In this document: positions 25,187 through 34,561 of the stretch, piece after piece
How positions within the stretch are numbered: the stretch's first letter is position 1
Layout of the letters: every line of letters starts with the position of its first letter
Source of the DNA: Acinetobacter bohemicus ANC 3994
GTDB lineage: Bacteria > Pseudomonadota > Gammaproteobacteria > Pseudomonadales > Moraxellaceae
DNA: 64,000 nt
Assembly (NCBI RefSeq): GCF_000367925.1
Contig: NZ_KB849176.1
Span: 734,191-798,190 of the forward strand
Direction of reading: 5' to 3'
Notes under the pieces: generated by a model
Database searches by the model: none
Told to the model about the DNA's origin: nothing
The model's input: the letters and a program-made list of their open reading frames with translations, nothing else
Program-made: the position numbers and the translations under genes

Positions 25187-26383
25187 ATGTCGCAATCTGT
25201 TTGTATATTGGGTGTAACGGGTTCCATTGGTCAAAGCACCTTAAAAATTTTGCAGCAGCATTCTGAAAAGTATTCTGTATTTGCAGTCACGGCACATAGT
25301 CGAATTTTAGAACTTGTTGAAATATGCAAACAGTATCGACCGAAAATTGCGGTTGTTCCAGCAAATAAAGTTGTCGAACTGCAACAACATTTTCAAAAAC
25401 AAAATTTGAATCATATTGAAATTCTGACCGATGAGGCCGGCCTAATTGCTGTTGCTGAACATGCAGATGTCGATGTGGTCATGGCTGCGATTGTGGGTGC
25501 GGCAGGTTTATTGCCAACACTTGCTGCGGTGAAAGCGGGTAAGCGGGTCTTGCTTGCAAATAAAGAAGCCTTGGTGATGTCTGGCGATCTCATGATGCAG
25601 GCTGCACTTGACTACAATGCTCAATTGCTTCCTGTTGATTCTGAACATAATGCTATTTTTCAATGTTTGCCTGAAGGGTATTTTCAGGCAGAGCGCAATG
25701 GACAGCCGAAGCAGGGTGTATCGCGAATTCTATTGACCGCTTCTGGTGGTCCATTTCTCAACCATAGTCTTGAACAATTACAAAATGTAACGCCTGCACA
25801 GGCTTGTAAGCATCCGAATTGGTCTATGGGGCAAAAAATTTCTGTTGATTCTGCTACCTTAATGAATAAAGGTTTGGAACTGATAGAAGCTTGTCATCTC
25901 TTTGCAATTTCAGAACAGTTTGTAACAGTGGTTGTTCATCCGCAGAGTATCATTCACTCTATGGTTCAGTACGTGGATGGTTCGACTTTGGCACAAATGG
26001 GTAATCCTGATATGTGTACGCCAATTGCGCATGCACTTGCATGGCCTGAGCGTATTCAGACCCATGTGCCTGCACTGGATCTGTTTATGAATCAGCATTT
26101 GGATTTTCAGGAACCGGATACAACGCGTTTCCCTGCATTGAAACTTGCACGACAAGCCATGCAAAGCGGTGGATTAGCTCCTGCAATTTTAAATGCAGCA
26201 AATGAAGTTGCTGTTGCCGCATTTTTAAATAAAGCGATTGGTTTTACTGAAATCCCTCAAGTGGTCGAACAGACTTTGAATCAAATTGAAAATGCTGCTG
26301 CGGAATCGATAGAGCTTATTTTGCAAGCAGATCGAGTGGCTCGTTCTGCTGCACAGCAAATTGTCATCAATAATGGAAGTTAA
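25187..26383 (+). CDS. dxr: 1-deoxy-D-xylulose 5-phosphate reductoisomerase
   Basis: Converts DXP to MEP with NADPH, the committed step of the non-mevalonate isoprenoid pathway that feeds UppS two genes upstream. 398 residues (same as E. coli). NADPH motif GVTGSIGQSTL near the N-terminus; metal and substrate motif LLPVDSEHNAIFQCL; NKEALVMSG and LTASGGPF are family blocks. It starts directly after the cdsA stop and ends 3 bases before rseP. Confidence 0.97.
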   Translation: MSQSVCILGVTGSIGQSTLKILQQHSEKYSVFAVTAHSRILELVEICKQYRPKIAVVPANKVVELQQHFQKQNLNHIEILTDEAGLIAVAEHADVDVVMAAIVGAAGLLPTLAAVKAGKRVLLANKEALVMSGDLMMQAALDYNAQLLPVDSEHNAIFQCLPEGYFQAERNGQPKQGVSRILLTASGGPFLNHSLEQLQNVTPAQACKHPNWSMGQKISVDSATLMNKGLELIEACHLFAISEQFVTVVVHPQSIIHSMVQYVDGSTLAQMGNPDMCTPIAHALAWPERIQTHVPALDLFMNQHLDFQEPDTTRFPALKLARQAMQSGGLAPAILNAANEVAVAAFLNKAIGFTEIPQVVEQTLNQIENAAAESIELILQADRVARSAAQQIVINNGS

Positions 26384-26386
26384 AAC

Positions 26387-27742
26387 ATGAGTGCCTTGTT
26401 TATTATTGTGGCTGCAATCCTTCTGCTCGGGCCGCTCATCGCGATTCATGAGTTTGGACATTATATTGTTGCACGTAAACTCGGCGTCAAAGTTTTAGTC
26501 TATTCGATTGGTTTTGGTCCAACTTTACTGAAGTGGACATCTAAAAGGTCTGGCATTCAATATCAGCTTTCGGCATTACCATTTGGTGGTTATGTCAAAA
26601 TGTTGGATGAACGCGAAGGTAATGTTGCGGAACAGGATTTACCAAAGGCGTTTAATCGACAACATCCTTGGAAGAGAATCGCAATTGTCGCTGCGGGTCC
26701 GCTGATTAATTTGGCTTTTGCTGTGGTTTTATTTTGGATTTTGTTTTTACCCTCTCAAGAGCAACTTAATACTCGTGTTGGTAAAGTGTTACCGAATACA
26801 CCTGCTGCCACAGTTCAAATGAATGTTGGTGATAAAATTACGGCAGTGGATGGTACGCCAGTCACAACGTGGGAAAAGTTGAATTTTGCTCTGGTGGATC
26901 GTGTTGGTGAAACAGGTTCAATCGAAGTTCAAGCTGATCGTAATGGTCAAATACAAACGTTTAAATTGCCGATTCAAAATTTCTTAAAGGATCAAAGTCA
27001 ATCTGCATTAGATAGTCTGGGCTTTATGCCATACCGTCCACCTATTGCTGCTATTGCCACTAAATTGAGTGCGGATGGTGCTGCAATTCGTCAAGGGATG
27101 AAAGAAGGCGATAAAATTATTGCGATTGATGGTGTGAAAATGAATGATTGGTTTGATGTGGTTCAAACTGTTCAGGCTGCACCAGAAAAGTTATTAAAAA
27201 TTGATGTATTACGCCAAAATCAATTGGTGCATTTGCAAATCATGCCACAAGCGAAGCGTGATAATATGGGTAATGTTTCTGGTGTGCTCGGTGTACAAAG
27301 TATACCCGGAAAAATAACAATACCAGCAGAATACAAGCAAACGATTCAATATAGTCCAACTGAAGCTTTTGTCATGGCAGTTGATAAAACGGGTCAAATA
27401 TCAGGTATGATTTTGAACTCGATTGTCAAAATGGTCCGTGGTTTAATTGGTTTGGATAATCTATCTGGGCCTATTACGATTGCTAAGGTTGCAGGACAGA
27501 GTGCAGAAATGGGTTGGCAGACCTTTATCTCATTCATGGCTTTAATGAGTGTAAGTTTAGGAATTTTAAATTTATTGCCTATACCCATGCTTGATGGTGG
27601 ACATTTAGTTTACTATTTTATTGAGCTGATCCGTGGTAAACCTGTTTCTGAACAAATACAATTGGTTGGTTTGAAAATTGGTATGGTACTGCTTGGGAGT
27701 ATGATGCTCCTTGCATTATTCAATGACTTCATGCGTTTATAA
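26387..27742 (+). CDS. rseP: Site-2 intramembrane zinc metalloprotease RseP
   Basis: Inner-membrane protease that cleaves anti-sigma factors and leftover signal peptides within the membrane. 451 residues with HEFGH (His21, Glu22, His25) in the first helix, two periplasmic PDZ domains (about 105-190 and 200-280) and the third zinc-ligand motif MLDGGHLVYY in a late helix. This order is exactly RseP. It lies between dxr and bamA, the usual position in gammaproteobacteria. Confidence 0.96.
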   Translation: MSALFIIVAAILLLGPLIAIHEFGHYIVARKLGVKVLVYSIGFGPTLLKWTSKRSGIQYQLSALPFGGYVKMLDEREGNVAEQDLPKAFNRQHPWKRIAIVAAGPLINLAFAVVLFWILFLPSQEQLNTRVGKVLPNTPAATVQMNVGDKITAVDGTPVTTWEKLNFALVDRVGETGSIEVQADRNGQIQTFKLPIQNFLKDQSQSALDSLGFMPYRPPIAAIATKLSADGAAIRQGMKEGDKIIAIDGVKMNDWFDVVQTVQAAPEKLLKIDVLRQNQLVHLQIMPQAKRDNMGNVSGVLGVQSIPGKITIPAEYKQTIQYSPTEAFVMAVDKTGQISGMILNSIVKMVRGLIGLDNLSGPITIAKVAGQSAEMGWQTFISFMALMSVSLGILNLLPIPMLDGGHLVYYFIELIRGKPVSEQIQLVGLKIGMVLLGSMMLLALFNDFMRL

Positions 27743-27783
27743 GAACGTGGATACGAAATAAATTAACATCGGAAAAGACAGGC

Positions 27784-30360
27784 ATGCAGCACACACATTT
27801 ATTTATGCCTTTGGCACTCATCAGTGCAATGGCAGCAGTACAACAAGTATATGCAGCAGATGAATTCATTGTCCGCGATATAAAAATTAACGGGCTTGTT
27901 CGTTTAACGCCAACCAATGTCTATGGAATGTTGCCTGTCAATGCTGGTGATCGTGTCAATGATACAACCATTGCAAATGCGATTCGTGCTTTATATGCCA
28001 CGGGCTTGTTTGATGATATTAAGGCATCTCAAGAAGCGGATGCGCTCATTTTTACAGTGGTTGAACGCCCGCTCATTTCAAAGGTTGAGTTTAAAGGCAA
28101 TAAGCTCATACCTAAAGAAGCGCTAGAAGAAGGGCTAAAAAAAATGGGTATTGCAGAAGGTGAGGTTTTGAAAAAATCTGCCCTGCAAACCATTGAGACC
28201 GAACTTGAACAGCAGTATATGCAGCAAGGTCGTTATGATGCTGATGTTAAAGTTGTTACCACGGCTAAGCCGAATAATCGTGTTGATTTAACCGTTGATT
28301 TTGTTGAAGGCAAAGCCGCTAAAGTTGTTGATATCAATATTATTGGTAATACAGTTTTCCAAGAAAGCGAAATTAAACAGGCTTTTGCTGTTAAAGAGAG
28401 CGGTTGGAGTTCGATTGTTACACGTAATGATCGCTATGCACGAGAAAAAATGGCAGCCAGCCTAGAAGCTTTACGTGCATTATATTTAAACAAGGGTTAT
28501 ATCAATTTTAATATTACCAATTCAAATTTGAACTTAAGTGAAGATAAAAAGAATATCTTTGTTGAAGTTGCTGTGGAAGAAGGTGAGCAATTTAAGTTTG
28601 GTGAAACTAAGTTTTTAGGCGATGCACTGTATAAGCCAGAAGAATTAAAAGCACTAAAAATTTATAAAGATGGTGAGACTTATTCTCAAGAAAAAGTAAA
28701 TGCAGTCAAACAACTTTTACTTCGTAAATATGGTAATGCAGGTTATTACTATGCTGAAGTAAATATGGTTCCTGAAATTAATAAAGAAACAAAACTGGTT
28801 GATTTGAACTATTACATTAATCCGGGGCAACAGGTGACTGTGCGTCGTATTAATTTTATGGGTAATACAAAAACAGCCGATGAAGTTTTACGTCGTGAAA
28901 TGCGCCAAATGGAAGGTGCTTTAGCAAGCAATGAAAAAATTGACTTGTCTAAAGTTCGTTTAGAGCGTACGGGTTTCTTTAAAACGGTTGATATTAAGCC
29001 TGCACGTATTCCAAACGTATCTGATCAGGTTGATTTAAATATCAATGTTGAAGAACAACACTCAGGTACAAGTACACTTGCTGTTGGTTTCTCGCAAAGC
29101 GGTGGTGTGACGTTCCAAGCAGGCTTAAGTCAAACTAATTTCTTGGGTACGGGTAATAGTGTCGCGATTGATTTATCACGTTCAGAAACCCAAGATTATT
29201 ATAATTTAAGTGTGACAGATCCATACTTCACGATCGATGGTGTGCGTCGTGGTTACAACATGTACTACCGTAAAACCAAGTTAAATGATGACTATAACGT
29301 CAATAACTATGTGACTGATAGTTTTGGTGGTGGTATTACTTTTGGTTATCCAATTGATGAAAACCAGAGTATTAGTGCAGGTCTAAATATTGACCAAACA
29401 GATGTTACAACAGGAGCATATGTTTCTACCTATATTCGAGACTATTTGTTGGCGAATGGCGGTAAGGCTAAAAATTTACGAAAAGATGTTTGTACTGCGA
29501 AACTCTATTCACAAGCTGCACTAGATATACTCAATGGTATTCCAAGACCTGCTGATCCACTTGAAGGCTATGATGTTGCAGATAAGTGTTTGGATAATAA
29601 TCAAAATGCTGTTGATTTAATTGATTTTGAAGATCAGTTTGAAGGTGATTTTTTAACCTATAATTTGAATTTAGGTTGGTCATATAACACATTAAACCGT
29701 CCTGTTTTCCCAACTAATGGTATGTCGCATCGTGTAAATGCTGAAATTGCATTACCGGGCAGTGATGTTGAATACCAGAAATTGACATATGATGCCCAAG
29801 CCTTCTTGCCATTACCTTATGATTTCGTGCTTCGTGGTTATGGTAAGTTGGGTTATGGTAATGATTTGCCTTTCTATAAAAACTTCTATGCGGGTGGTTT
29901 TGGTTCGGTTCGTGGTTATGACAATAGTACCTTGGGTCCTAAATATCCGGCTGTGACGAATAATGAATCGAAAACTAGAGATTATGATCCTGAGGAAGTG
30001 GGTGGTAATGCACTAATACAATTTGGTGCGGAACTGGCATTACCTTTACCATTTAAGGGTGATTGGACGCGTCAAGTTCGACCAGTACTTTTTGCTGAAG
30101 GTGCACAAGTATTTGATACCCAATGTGATATTCCTAAAGGGATGCTCTATCTAGATGCTGCTAACCCAGCGGTTGATGCTAAAAAATATTGTGAAGATAA
30201 CTTTGGTTTTGACACTGAAAACATGCGTTATAGCGTAGGTGCTGGCTTTACATGGATTACCATGATTGGTCCACTTTCACTCAGTTATGCATACCCATTA
30301 AATGATAAACCGGGTGATAATACTAAAAATATCCAGTTTGAAATCGGTCGTACTTTCTAA
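27784..30360 (+). CDS. bamA: Outer-membrane protein assembly factor BamA
   Basis: Central barrel of the BAM complex, which folds and inserts outer-membrane beta-barrels. 858 residues: signal peptide cleaved after QQVYA, five POTRA domains (about 25-425), then the 16-strand barrel with the conserved VRGYDN loop motif and a C-terminal Phe. It is longer than E. coli BamA (810) because of insertions in barrel loops, which contain four cysteines (Cys570, Cys602, Cys781, Cys803). The surrounding rseP, skp and lpx genes are its usual neighbours. Confidence 0.97.
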   Translation: MQHTHLFMPLALISAMAAVQQVYAADEFIVRDIKINGLVRLTPTNVYGMLPVNAGDRVNDTTIANAIRALYATGLFDDIKASQEADALIFTVVERPLISKVEFKGNKLIPKEALEEGLKKMGIAEGEVLKKSALQTIETELEQQYMQQGRYDADVKVVTTAKPNNRVDLTVDFVEGKAAKVVDINIIGNTVFQESEIKQAFAVKESGWSSIVTRNDRYAREKMAASLEALRALYLNKGYINFNITNSNLNLSEDKKNIFVEVAVEEGEQFKFGETKFLGDALYKPEELKALKIYKDGETYSQEKVNAVKQLLLRKYGNAGYYYAEVNMVPEINKETKLVDLNYYINPGQQVTVRRINFMGNTKTADEVLRREMRQMEGALASNEKIDLSKVRLERTGFFKTVDIKPARIPNVSDQVDLNINVEEQHSGTSTLAVGFSQSGGVTFQAGLSQTNFLGTGNSVAIDLSRSETQDYYNLSVTDPYFTIDGVRRGYNMYYRKTKLNDDYNVNNYVTDSFGGGITFGYPIDENQSISAGLNIDQTDVTTGAYVSTYIRDYLLANGGKAKNLRKDVCTAKLYSQAALDILNGIPRPADPLEGYDVADKCLDNNQNAVDLIDFEDQFEGDFLTYNLNLGWSYNTLNRPVFPTNGMSHRVNAEIALPGSDVEYQKLTYDAQAFLPLPYDFVLRGYGKLGYGNDLPFYKNFYAGGFGSVRGYDNSTLGPKYPAVTNNESKTRDYDPEEVGGNALIQFGAELALPLPFKGDWTRQVRPVLFAEGAQVFDTQCDIPKGMLYLDAANPAVDAKKYCEDNFGFDTENMRYSVGAGFTWITMIGPLSLSYAYPLNDKPGDNTKNIQFEIGRTF

Positions 30361-30395
30361 GTACGATCCTGTAAAGGTTTAAGAAGGATATTAAA

Positions 30396-30893
30396 ATGAA
30401 TAAAATATTAATGAGTCTACTTGTTACTGGGTTGGTAAGTACTTCAGTTGTTCATGCTGCCGGTTATGGTGTGGTTGATTTAGAAAAAGTGGTTGAAAAT
30501 AGCACTTATTTAAAGCAACAAAATGCTTCTTTACAGCAGATGGTGAATCCGCAAACGACAAAACTTGAGCAATTGGGTAAAGAGTTGGAGGGCATTCAAC
30601 AACGTGCTCAACAAAACCCAAATTTATCTGAAGCTGAAAAGCAAAAGATGATGACTCAGTACCAAACAAAACTGAAAGAGTTTAATTCAATTCAACAGGG
30701 CGTGCAGACGACGGTTCAGTCTGCAATTCAGGTGATGAATAAAACTTTGGATGGTCGAGTGAAACAAGTTGCTGAGCAATTGCGTAAAGAAAATAACTTA
30801 GATGTTGTTTTAAATAAAAATTCAGCACTTGCCTATGACGCTAAATATGATTTAACTGATAAAATGATCCAAAAGGTCAATGTTATTAAGTAA
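30396..30893 (+). CDS. skp: Periplasmic OmpH/Skp family chaperone
   Basis: Trimeric periplasmic chaperone that carries unfolded outer-membrane proteins towards BamA. 165 residues with a signal peptide (MNKILMSLLVTGLVSTSVVHA), the mature start AGYGVVDLEKVVENS, and a long helical coiled-coil rich in Gln and Lys (about 45-130), as in Skp tentacles. AAGAAGGA lies 7 bases before the ATG. lpxD follows after 3 bases. Confidence 0.93.
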   Translation: MNKILMSLLVTGLVSTSVVHAAGYGVVDLEKVVENSTYLKQQNASLQQMVNPQTTKLEQLGKELEGIQQRAQQNPNLSEAEKQKMMTQYQTKLKEFNSIQQGVQTTVQSAIQVMNKTLDGRVKQVAEQLRKENNLDVVLNKNSALAYDAKYDLTDKMIQKVNVIK

Positions 30894-30896
30894 TCA

Positions 30897-31964
30897 ATGA
30901 ATCCTAGACAATTGCGCTTAGAAGATCTGGCTCGCCTTGTACAAGGCGAGTGTATCGGTCAATTTGATTTAATATTAGAAGGGCTGGCCAGCTTAGATGC
31001 TGCTCAAGCAAAACATATTGCATTTGTAAATGCAGATAAATACTTAGATCACGCACGCGCTTCAAAAGCGGGTGCATTAATTGTTACGTCGGCTTTAAAA
31101 GCGCAGTTAGATCACTGTGATAACTTTATTGTAGTTGCTAATCCGTATCTCGCTTTTGCTATTTTGACCCATGTGTTTGAGAAAAAACATACTCAGCAGG
31201 GTATTGAAAGCACAGCGCAAATTCATCCATCTGCCATAATTGCTGATAGTGCCTACATAGGACATTATGTGGTGATTGGCGAACATTGTGTCATTGGTGA
31301 TGAAACGGTTATTCAATCACATGTCAAAATTGATGATGATGTCGAAATTGGTAAACAATGTTTTATTGATTCGCACGTGACTGTCACTGGCGAAACTAAA
31401 ATAGGCAATCGGGTTCGTATTCATGCCAATAGTGTGATTGGGGGTGAAGGTTTTGGCTTTGCACCTTATCAAGGTAAGTGGCATCGGATTGCACAATTAG
31501 GCTCGGTCAAAATTGGTCATGATGTCAGAATTGGATCAAATTGTAGTATTGATCGTGGTGCATTAGACGACACAATTTTGGAAGATGGTGTCATTATTGA
31601 TAACCTTGTGCAAATTGCGCATAATGTGAAGATTGGTGCAAATACAGCCCTTGCCGCAAAATGTGGCGTTGCAGGCAGTAGCACAATTGGCAAAAACTGT
31701 GTGCTTGCTGGTGGGGTGGGTGTTGTAGGTCACATCAATATTGCGGATAATGTGACAATTACAGGTATGTCAATGGTCACAAAAAGTATTTCTGAATCGG
31801 GTAGCTATTCTTCTGGTACGCCAATGTTAGAAAGCTTACATTGGAAACGTGCTGCTGTACGCTTTAAACAATTAGCAGATGTGCCATTGACCCAATTGCT
31901 AAAACGGCTTGATCATATACAGACTCAAATCGAGTCCCTTGAATCAACTTTTAAGCGTAAATAG
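30897..31964 (+). CDS. lpxD: UDP-3-O-(3-hydroxyacyl)glucosamine N-acyltransferase
   Basis: Third step of lipid A synthesis: transfers a 3-hydroxyacyl chain to the 2-amino group of UDP-3-O-acylglucosamine. 355 residues: N-terminal uridine-binding domain (about 1-100), a left-handed beta-helix built of hexapeptide repeats (about 105-300, such as IGSNCSIDRGALDDTILEDG), and a C-terminal helical extension. The catalytic His lies in VQIAHNVKIG. Gene order skp-lpxD-fabZ-lpxA is standard. fabZ starts 3 bases after its stop. Confidence 0.97.
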   Translation: MNPRQLRLEDLARLVQGECIGQFDLILEGLASLDAAQAKHIAFVNADKYLDHARASKAGALIVTSALKAQLDHCDNFIVVANPYLAFAILTHVFEKKHTQQGIESTAQIHPSAIIADSAYIGHYVVIGEHCVIGDETVIQSHVKIDDDVEIGKQCFIDSHVTVTGETKIGNRVRIHANSVIGGEGFGFAPYQGKWHRIAQLGSVKIGHDVRIGSNCSIDRGALDDTILEDGVIIDNLVQIAHNVKIGANTALAAKCGVAGSSTIGKNCVLAGGVGVVGHINIADNVTITGMSMVTKSISESGSYSSGTPMLESLHWKRAAVRFKQLADVPLTQLLKRLDHIQTQIESLESTFKRK

Positions 31965-31967
31965 AAT

Positions 31968-32456
31968 ATGATGACTGAGTCGAATACTGCTGCATTTACG
32001 AAGCCTGAATTGCCAATGCACATTCAACAAATTCGTGAATATTTACCTCACCGCTATCCATTTTTATTGGTCGATCGTGTTGTTGATGTGACTGATAATG
32101 CTATTGTGGGTTATAAGAACGTTTCAATTAACGAAGAGTTTTTACAGGGACATTTCCCCGGCTATCCAATTATGCCCGGTGTATTGATTGTTGAGGCATT
32201 AGCTCAAGTCTCTGGTATACTTGGTTTTATTATGAATAATGAAAAACCAAGTGAAGGCTCTTTGTTTCTTTTTGCTGGCGCAGAAAAGGTTCGCTTTAAG
32301 AAACAAGTTGTTGCGGGTGATCAACTGGTTTTAAAATCTGAATTGGTGATGCACAAACGTGGTATTTACAAATATAATTGTATAGCCACAGTCGATGGTA
32401 TTGTAGCAACTACTGCGGAAATTATGGTTTCGCATCAAAAAATAGAGCAGGCATGA
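31968..32456 (+). CDS. fabZ: 3-hydroxyacyl-ACP dehydratase FabZ
   Basis: Dehydrates 3-hydroxyacyl-ACP in fatty acid elongation and competes with LpxA and LpxD for the same substrate. 162 residues, hot-dog fold. The catalytic His and Glu are in GHFPGYPIMPGVLIVEALAQ, and HRYPFLLVDRV is also typical. Two adjacent ATGs (31968 and 31971) are possible starts. Its stop overlaps the lpxA start by four bases (ATGA at 32453-32456). Confidence 0.97.
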   Translation: MMTESNTAAFTKPELPMHIQQIREYLPHRYPFLLVDRVVDVTDNAIVGYKNVSINEEFLQGHFPGYPIMPGVLIVEALAQVSGILGFIMNNEKPSEGSLFLFAGAEKVRFKKQVVAGDQLVLKSELVMHKRGIYKYNCIATVDGIVATTAEIMVSHQKIEQA

Positions 32457-33241
32457 GTAATAACGATTTAATTCACCCAACAGCTATTATTGACTCATCA
32501 GCAGTCATTGCTTCAGATGTGCAAATTGGTCCCTATTGTATTATTGGGCCACAGGTCACTATTGCTGAGGGCACCAAGCTACATTCGCATGTGGTTATCG
32601 GTGGCTTTACTCGGATTGGGAAAAATAATGAAATATTCCAATTTGCGAGTGTGGGTGAAGTTTGTCAGGATTTGAAATATGCTGGCGAAGAAACTTGGCT
32701 TGAAATTGGCGATCACAATTCAATTCGTGAACATTGCAGTTTGCATCGTGGTACGGTTCAAGATCAAAGTTTGACTAAAATCGGTAGTTATAACTTGCTG
32801 ATGGTAAATACCCATATTGCCCATGACTGTGTAATTGGTGATCATAATATTTTTGCCAATAATGCGGGTATTGCTGGTCATGTACATATTGGTGACTATG
32901 TGGTGGTTGGCGGAAATTCAGGTATTCACCAATTCTGTAAAATTGATTCTTACAGTATGATTGGTGGTGCTTCGTTAATTTTAAAAGATGTGCCTGCTTA
33001 TGTGATGGTCTCGGGTAACCCAGCACATGCCTTCGCAATGAATGTAGAAGGTATGCGTCGTAAAGGTTGGTCTAAGAACGTTATTCAGGCATTACGCCAA
33101 GCATTTAAACTGATTTATAAAGATGGTTTAACCACTGAGCAAGCGATTCAGCAGATTCGCACGGAAATATTACCTGAAGTTCCTGAAGTACAATTACTGA
33201 TTGATTCTTTAGAGCAGTCTAAGCGTGGCATTGTTCGTTAA
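32453..33241 (+). CDS. lpxA: UDP-N-acetylglucosamine acyltransferase
   Basis: First step of lipid A synthesis. 262 residues from the ATG that overlaps the fabZ stop (MSNNDLIHPTAIIDSS). A left-handed beta-helix of hexapeptide repeats fills the first 190 residues; the catalytic His is His124 in NTHIAHDCVIG, matching His125 of E. coli. The C-terminal helical domain follows. The operon ends here with a strong terminator (33261-33288); lpxB, which follows lpxA in E. coli, is absent. In Acinetobacter, loss of LpxA, LpxC or LpxD abolishes lipooligosaccharide and gives polymyxin resistance (known biology). Confidence 0.97.
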   Translation: MSNNDLIHPTAIIDSSAVIASDVQIGPYCIIGPQVTIAEGTKLHSHVVIGGFTRIGKNNEIFQFASVGEVCQDLKYAGEETWLEIGDHNSIREHCSLHRGTVQDQSLTKIGSYNLLMVNTHIAHDCVIGDHNIFANNAGIAGHVHIGDYVVVGGNSGIHQFCKIDSYSMIGGASLILKDVPAYVMVSGNPAHAFAMNVEGMRRKGWSKNVIQALRQAFKLIYKDGLTTEQAIQQIRTEILPEVPEVQLLIDSLEQSKRGIVR

Positions 33242-33260
33242 TTCAATCTTGCGTTGCACA

Positions 33261-33288
33261 AAAAAGACACCTTATTGGGTGTCTTTTT
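33261..33288. terminator. Bidirectional terminator between lpxA and cpoB
   Basis: Stem AAAAAGACACC/GGTGTCTTTTT with a 6-nt loop and T runs in both directions, between two convergent genes. Confidence 0.9.
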
Positions 33289-33296
33289 TTTTGATC

Positions 33297-34130
33297 TTAT
33301 TTTTTAAAATAACCTGCTTCTTCTGATTTTGGATAATTTTTAACAAGTTTGCTTTTGAGTTGGTTGGCCAGTGTTGTATTGCGATCTACATCTTTGGCAA
33401 TATTGTGAAGTTGATAGAGTGCTCGTGCCGCTTTTGCTGAATTAGGATATTGATTGACGACAATATTGTAATTCTTTTTCGCTTCAGTGTAATTGGTCGG
33501 TTCAATGGCTAAATTAAATTCAGCGAGCCAAAAATAAGCATTACTAATATAGACACTGTTGGGATTGTTTTTGATAAAGTTTTGCATTGGTGCAATTGCT
33601 TTTTTAGCACCGCCTTGTTTGTAGGCATCTAAAGCCACAGTATATGCAGCTTTATCTAAATCAGCAGTAGATTGGGGTTGCGTATTCACAACAGCTGCTT
33701 GCGTGTTTGTTGTGGCTGCTATTGGGGCTGGCGTGTTGGAGGTGCTGGGAGGAGTATCCTGTTGGTTATCCTCCGCTGAAGTCGCACTTTCTGGATCAAT
33801 TTTTTGCTGTAATAGTTCGAGTCGCTGATCTAAGTCTGTGTAGCGATTGGTTAATTCATGTTTAAGTTGTTCAATTTCATTGCCTTGTTCTTCAATTTTG
33901 CCACGTAGTGTACGAATATCATTTTCTAGTTGTTGATTTTTTTGCATGATTTGCCAATTCAAATTGGTTGGCACATTTGCTGTGGTTGCACCTAAATTAA
34001 TGGCAACATTATCTGCGCTAGTCTCGCTGCTATTCTGACTTAATCCACGGGATTCAATTGGAATATTGGCATAAAGTGAGGCTGAGCTAAATAAGACCAG
34101 TGCACATAAAGCATGCTGTTTGAGCATCAT
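33297..34130 (-). CDS. cpoB: Cell division coordinator CpoB (YbgF-like)
   Basis: Periplasmic protein that links Tol-Pal outer-membrane constriction with peptidoglycan synthesis. From ATG 34130 the product is 277 residues: signal peptide ending SASLYA, a coiled-coil (about 60-110, QLENDIRTLRGKIEEQGNEI) for trimerisation, a Pro/Thr/Ala-rich linker, then C-terminal TPR repeats starting at AYTVALDAYKQGGAKKAI. GGA lies 8 bases before 34130; an ATG at 34142 would add four residues. In most gammaproteobacteria it follows pal; here no tol or pal gene is adjacent. Confidence 0.85.
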   Translation of the reverse strand: MMLKQHALCALVLFSSASLYANIPIESRGLSQNSSETSADNVAINLGATTANVPTNLNWQIMQKNQQLENDIRTLRGKIEEQGNEIEQLKHELTNRYTDLDQRLELLQQKIDPESATSAEDNQQDTPPSTSNTPAPIAATTNTQAAVVNTQPQSTADLDKAAYTVALDAYKQGGAKKAIAPMQNFIKNNPNSVYISNAYFWLAEFNLAIEPTNYTEAKKNYNIVVNQYPNSAKAARALYQLHNIAKDVDRNTTLANQLKSKLVKNYPKSEEAGYFKK

Positions 34131-34375
34131 AAAAATATCCATTTCGTATTCTTGGGTACATTCTAAATTGCTGACTTTAGAGCGTCCCTATTTAAAAGAC
34201 CTGACGACATTAAAAACGTCCATGCTATGAAATGCAATATACATTTACAATCTTGTCGTAGTTTTAAAGTAAGTGATTGCATTGCTAAAAAATAGACAAA
34301 AATACTGTTTTGAATCAAGATTGTTTTTTTAATAATCAAATGAAAGCAATACGTTGATAAAAGTCGTTTGAACGC

Positions 34376-34403
34376 TTGCAAGTTAAATAAAAATCTCTAT
34401 ACT
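34376..34403 (+). promoter_or_regulatory. Promoter of the SRP RNA gene
   Basis: -35 TTGCAA (34376-34381), 16-base spacer, -10 TATACT (34398-34403); the predicted start is at about 34410, just before the SRP RNA stem. Confidence 0.65.
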
Positions 34404-34415
34404 CTGTTCTTGCAA

Positions 34416-34529
<114 letters not shown>

Positions 34530-34561
34530 AGTTTATATAATAATAAATTTAATCCCTTCTC

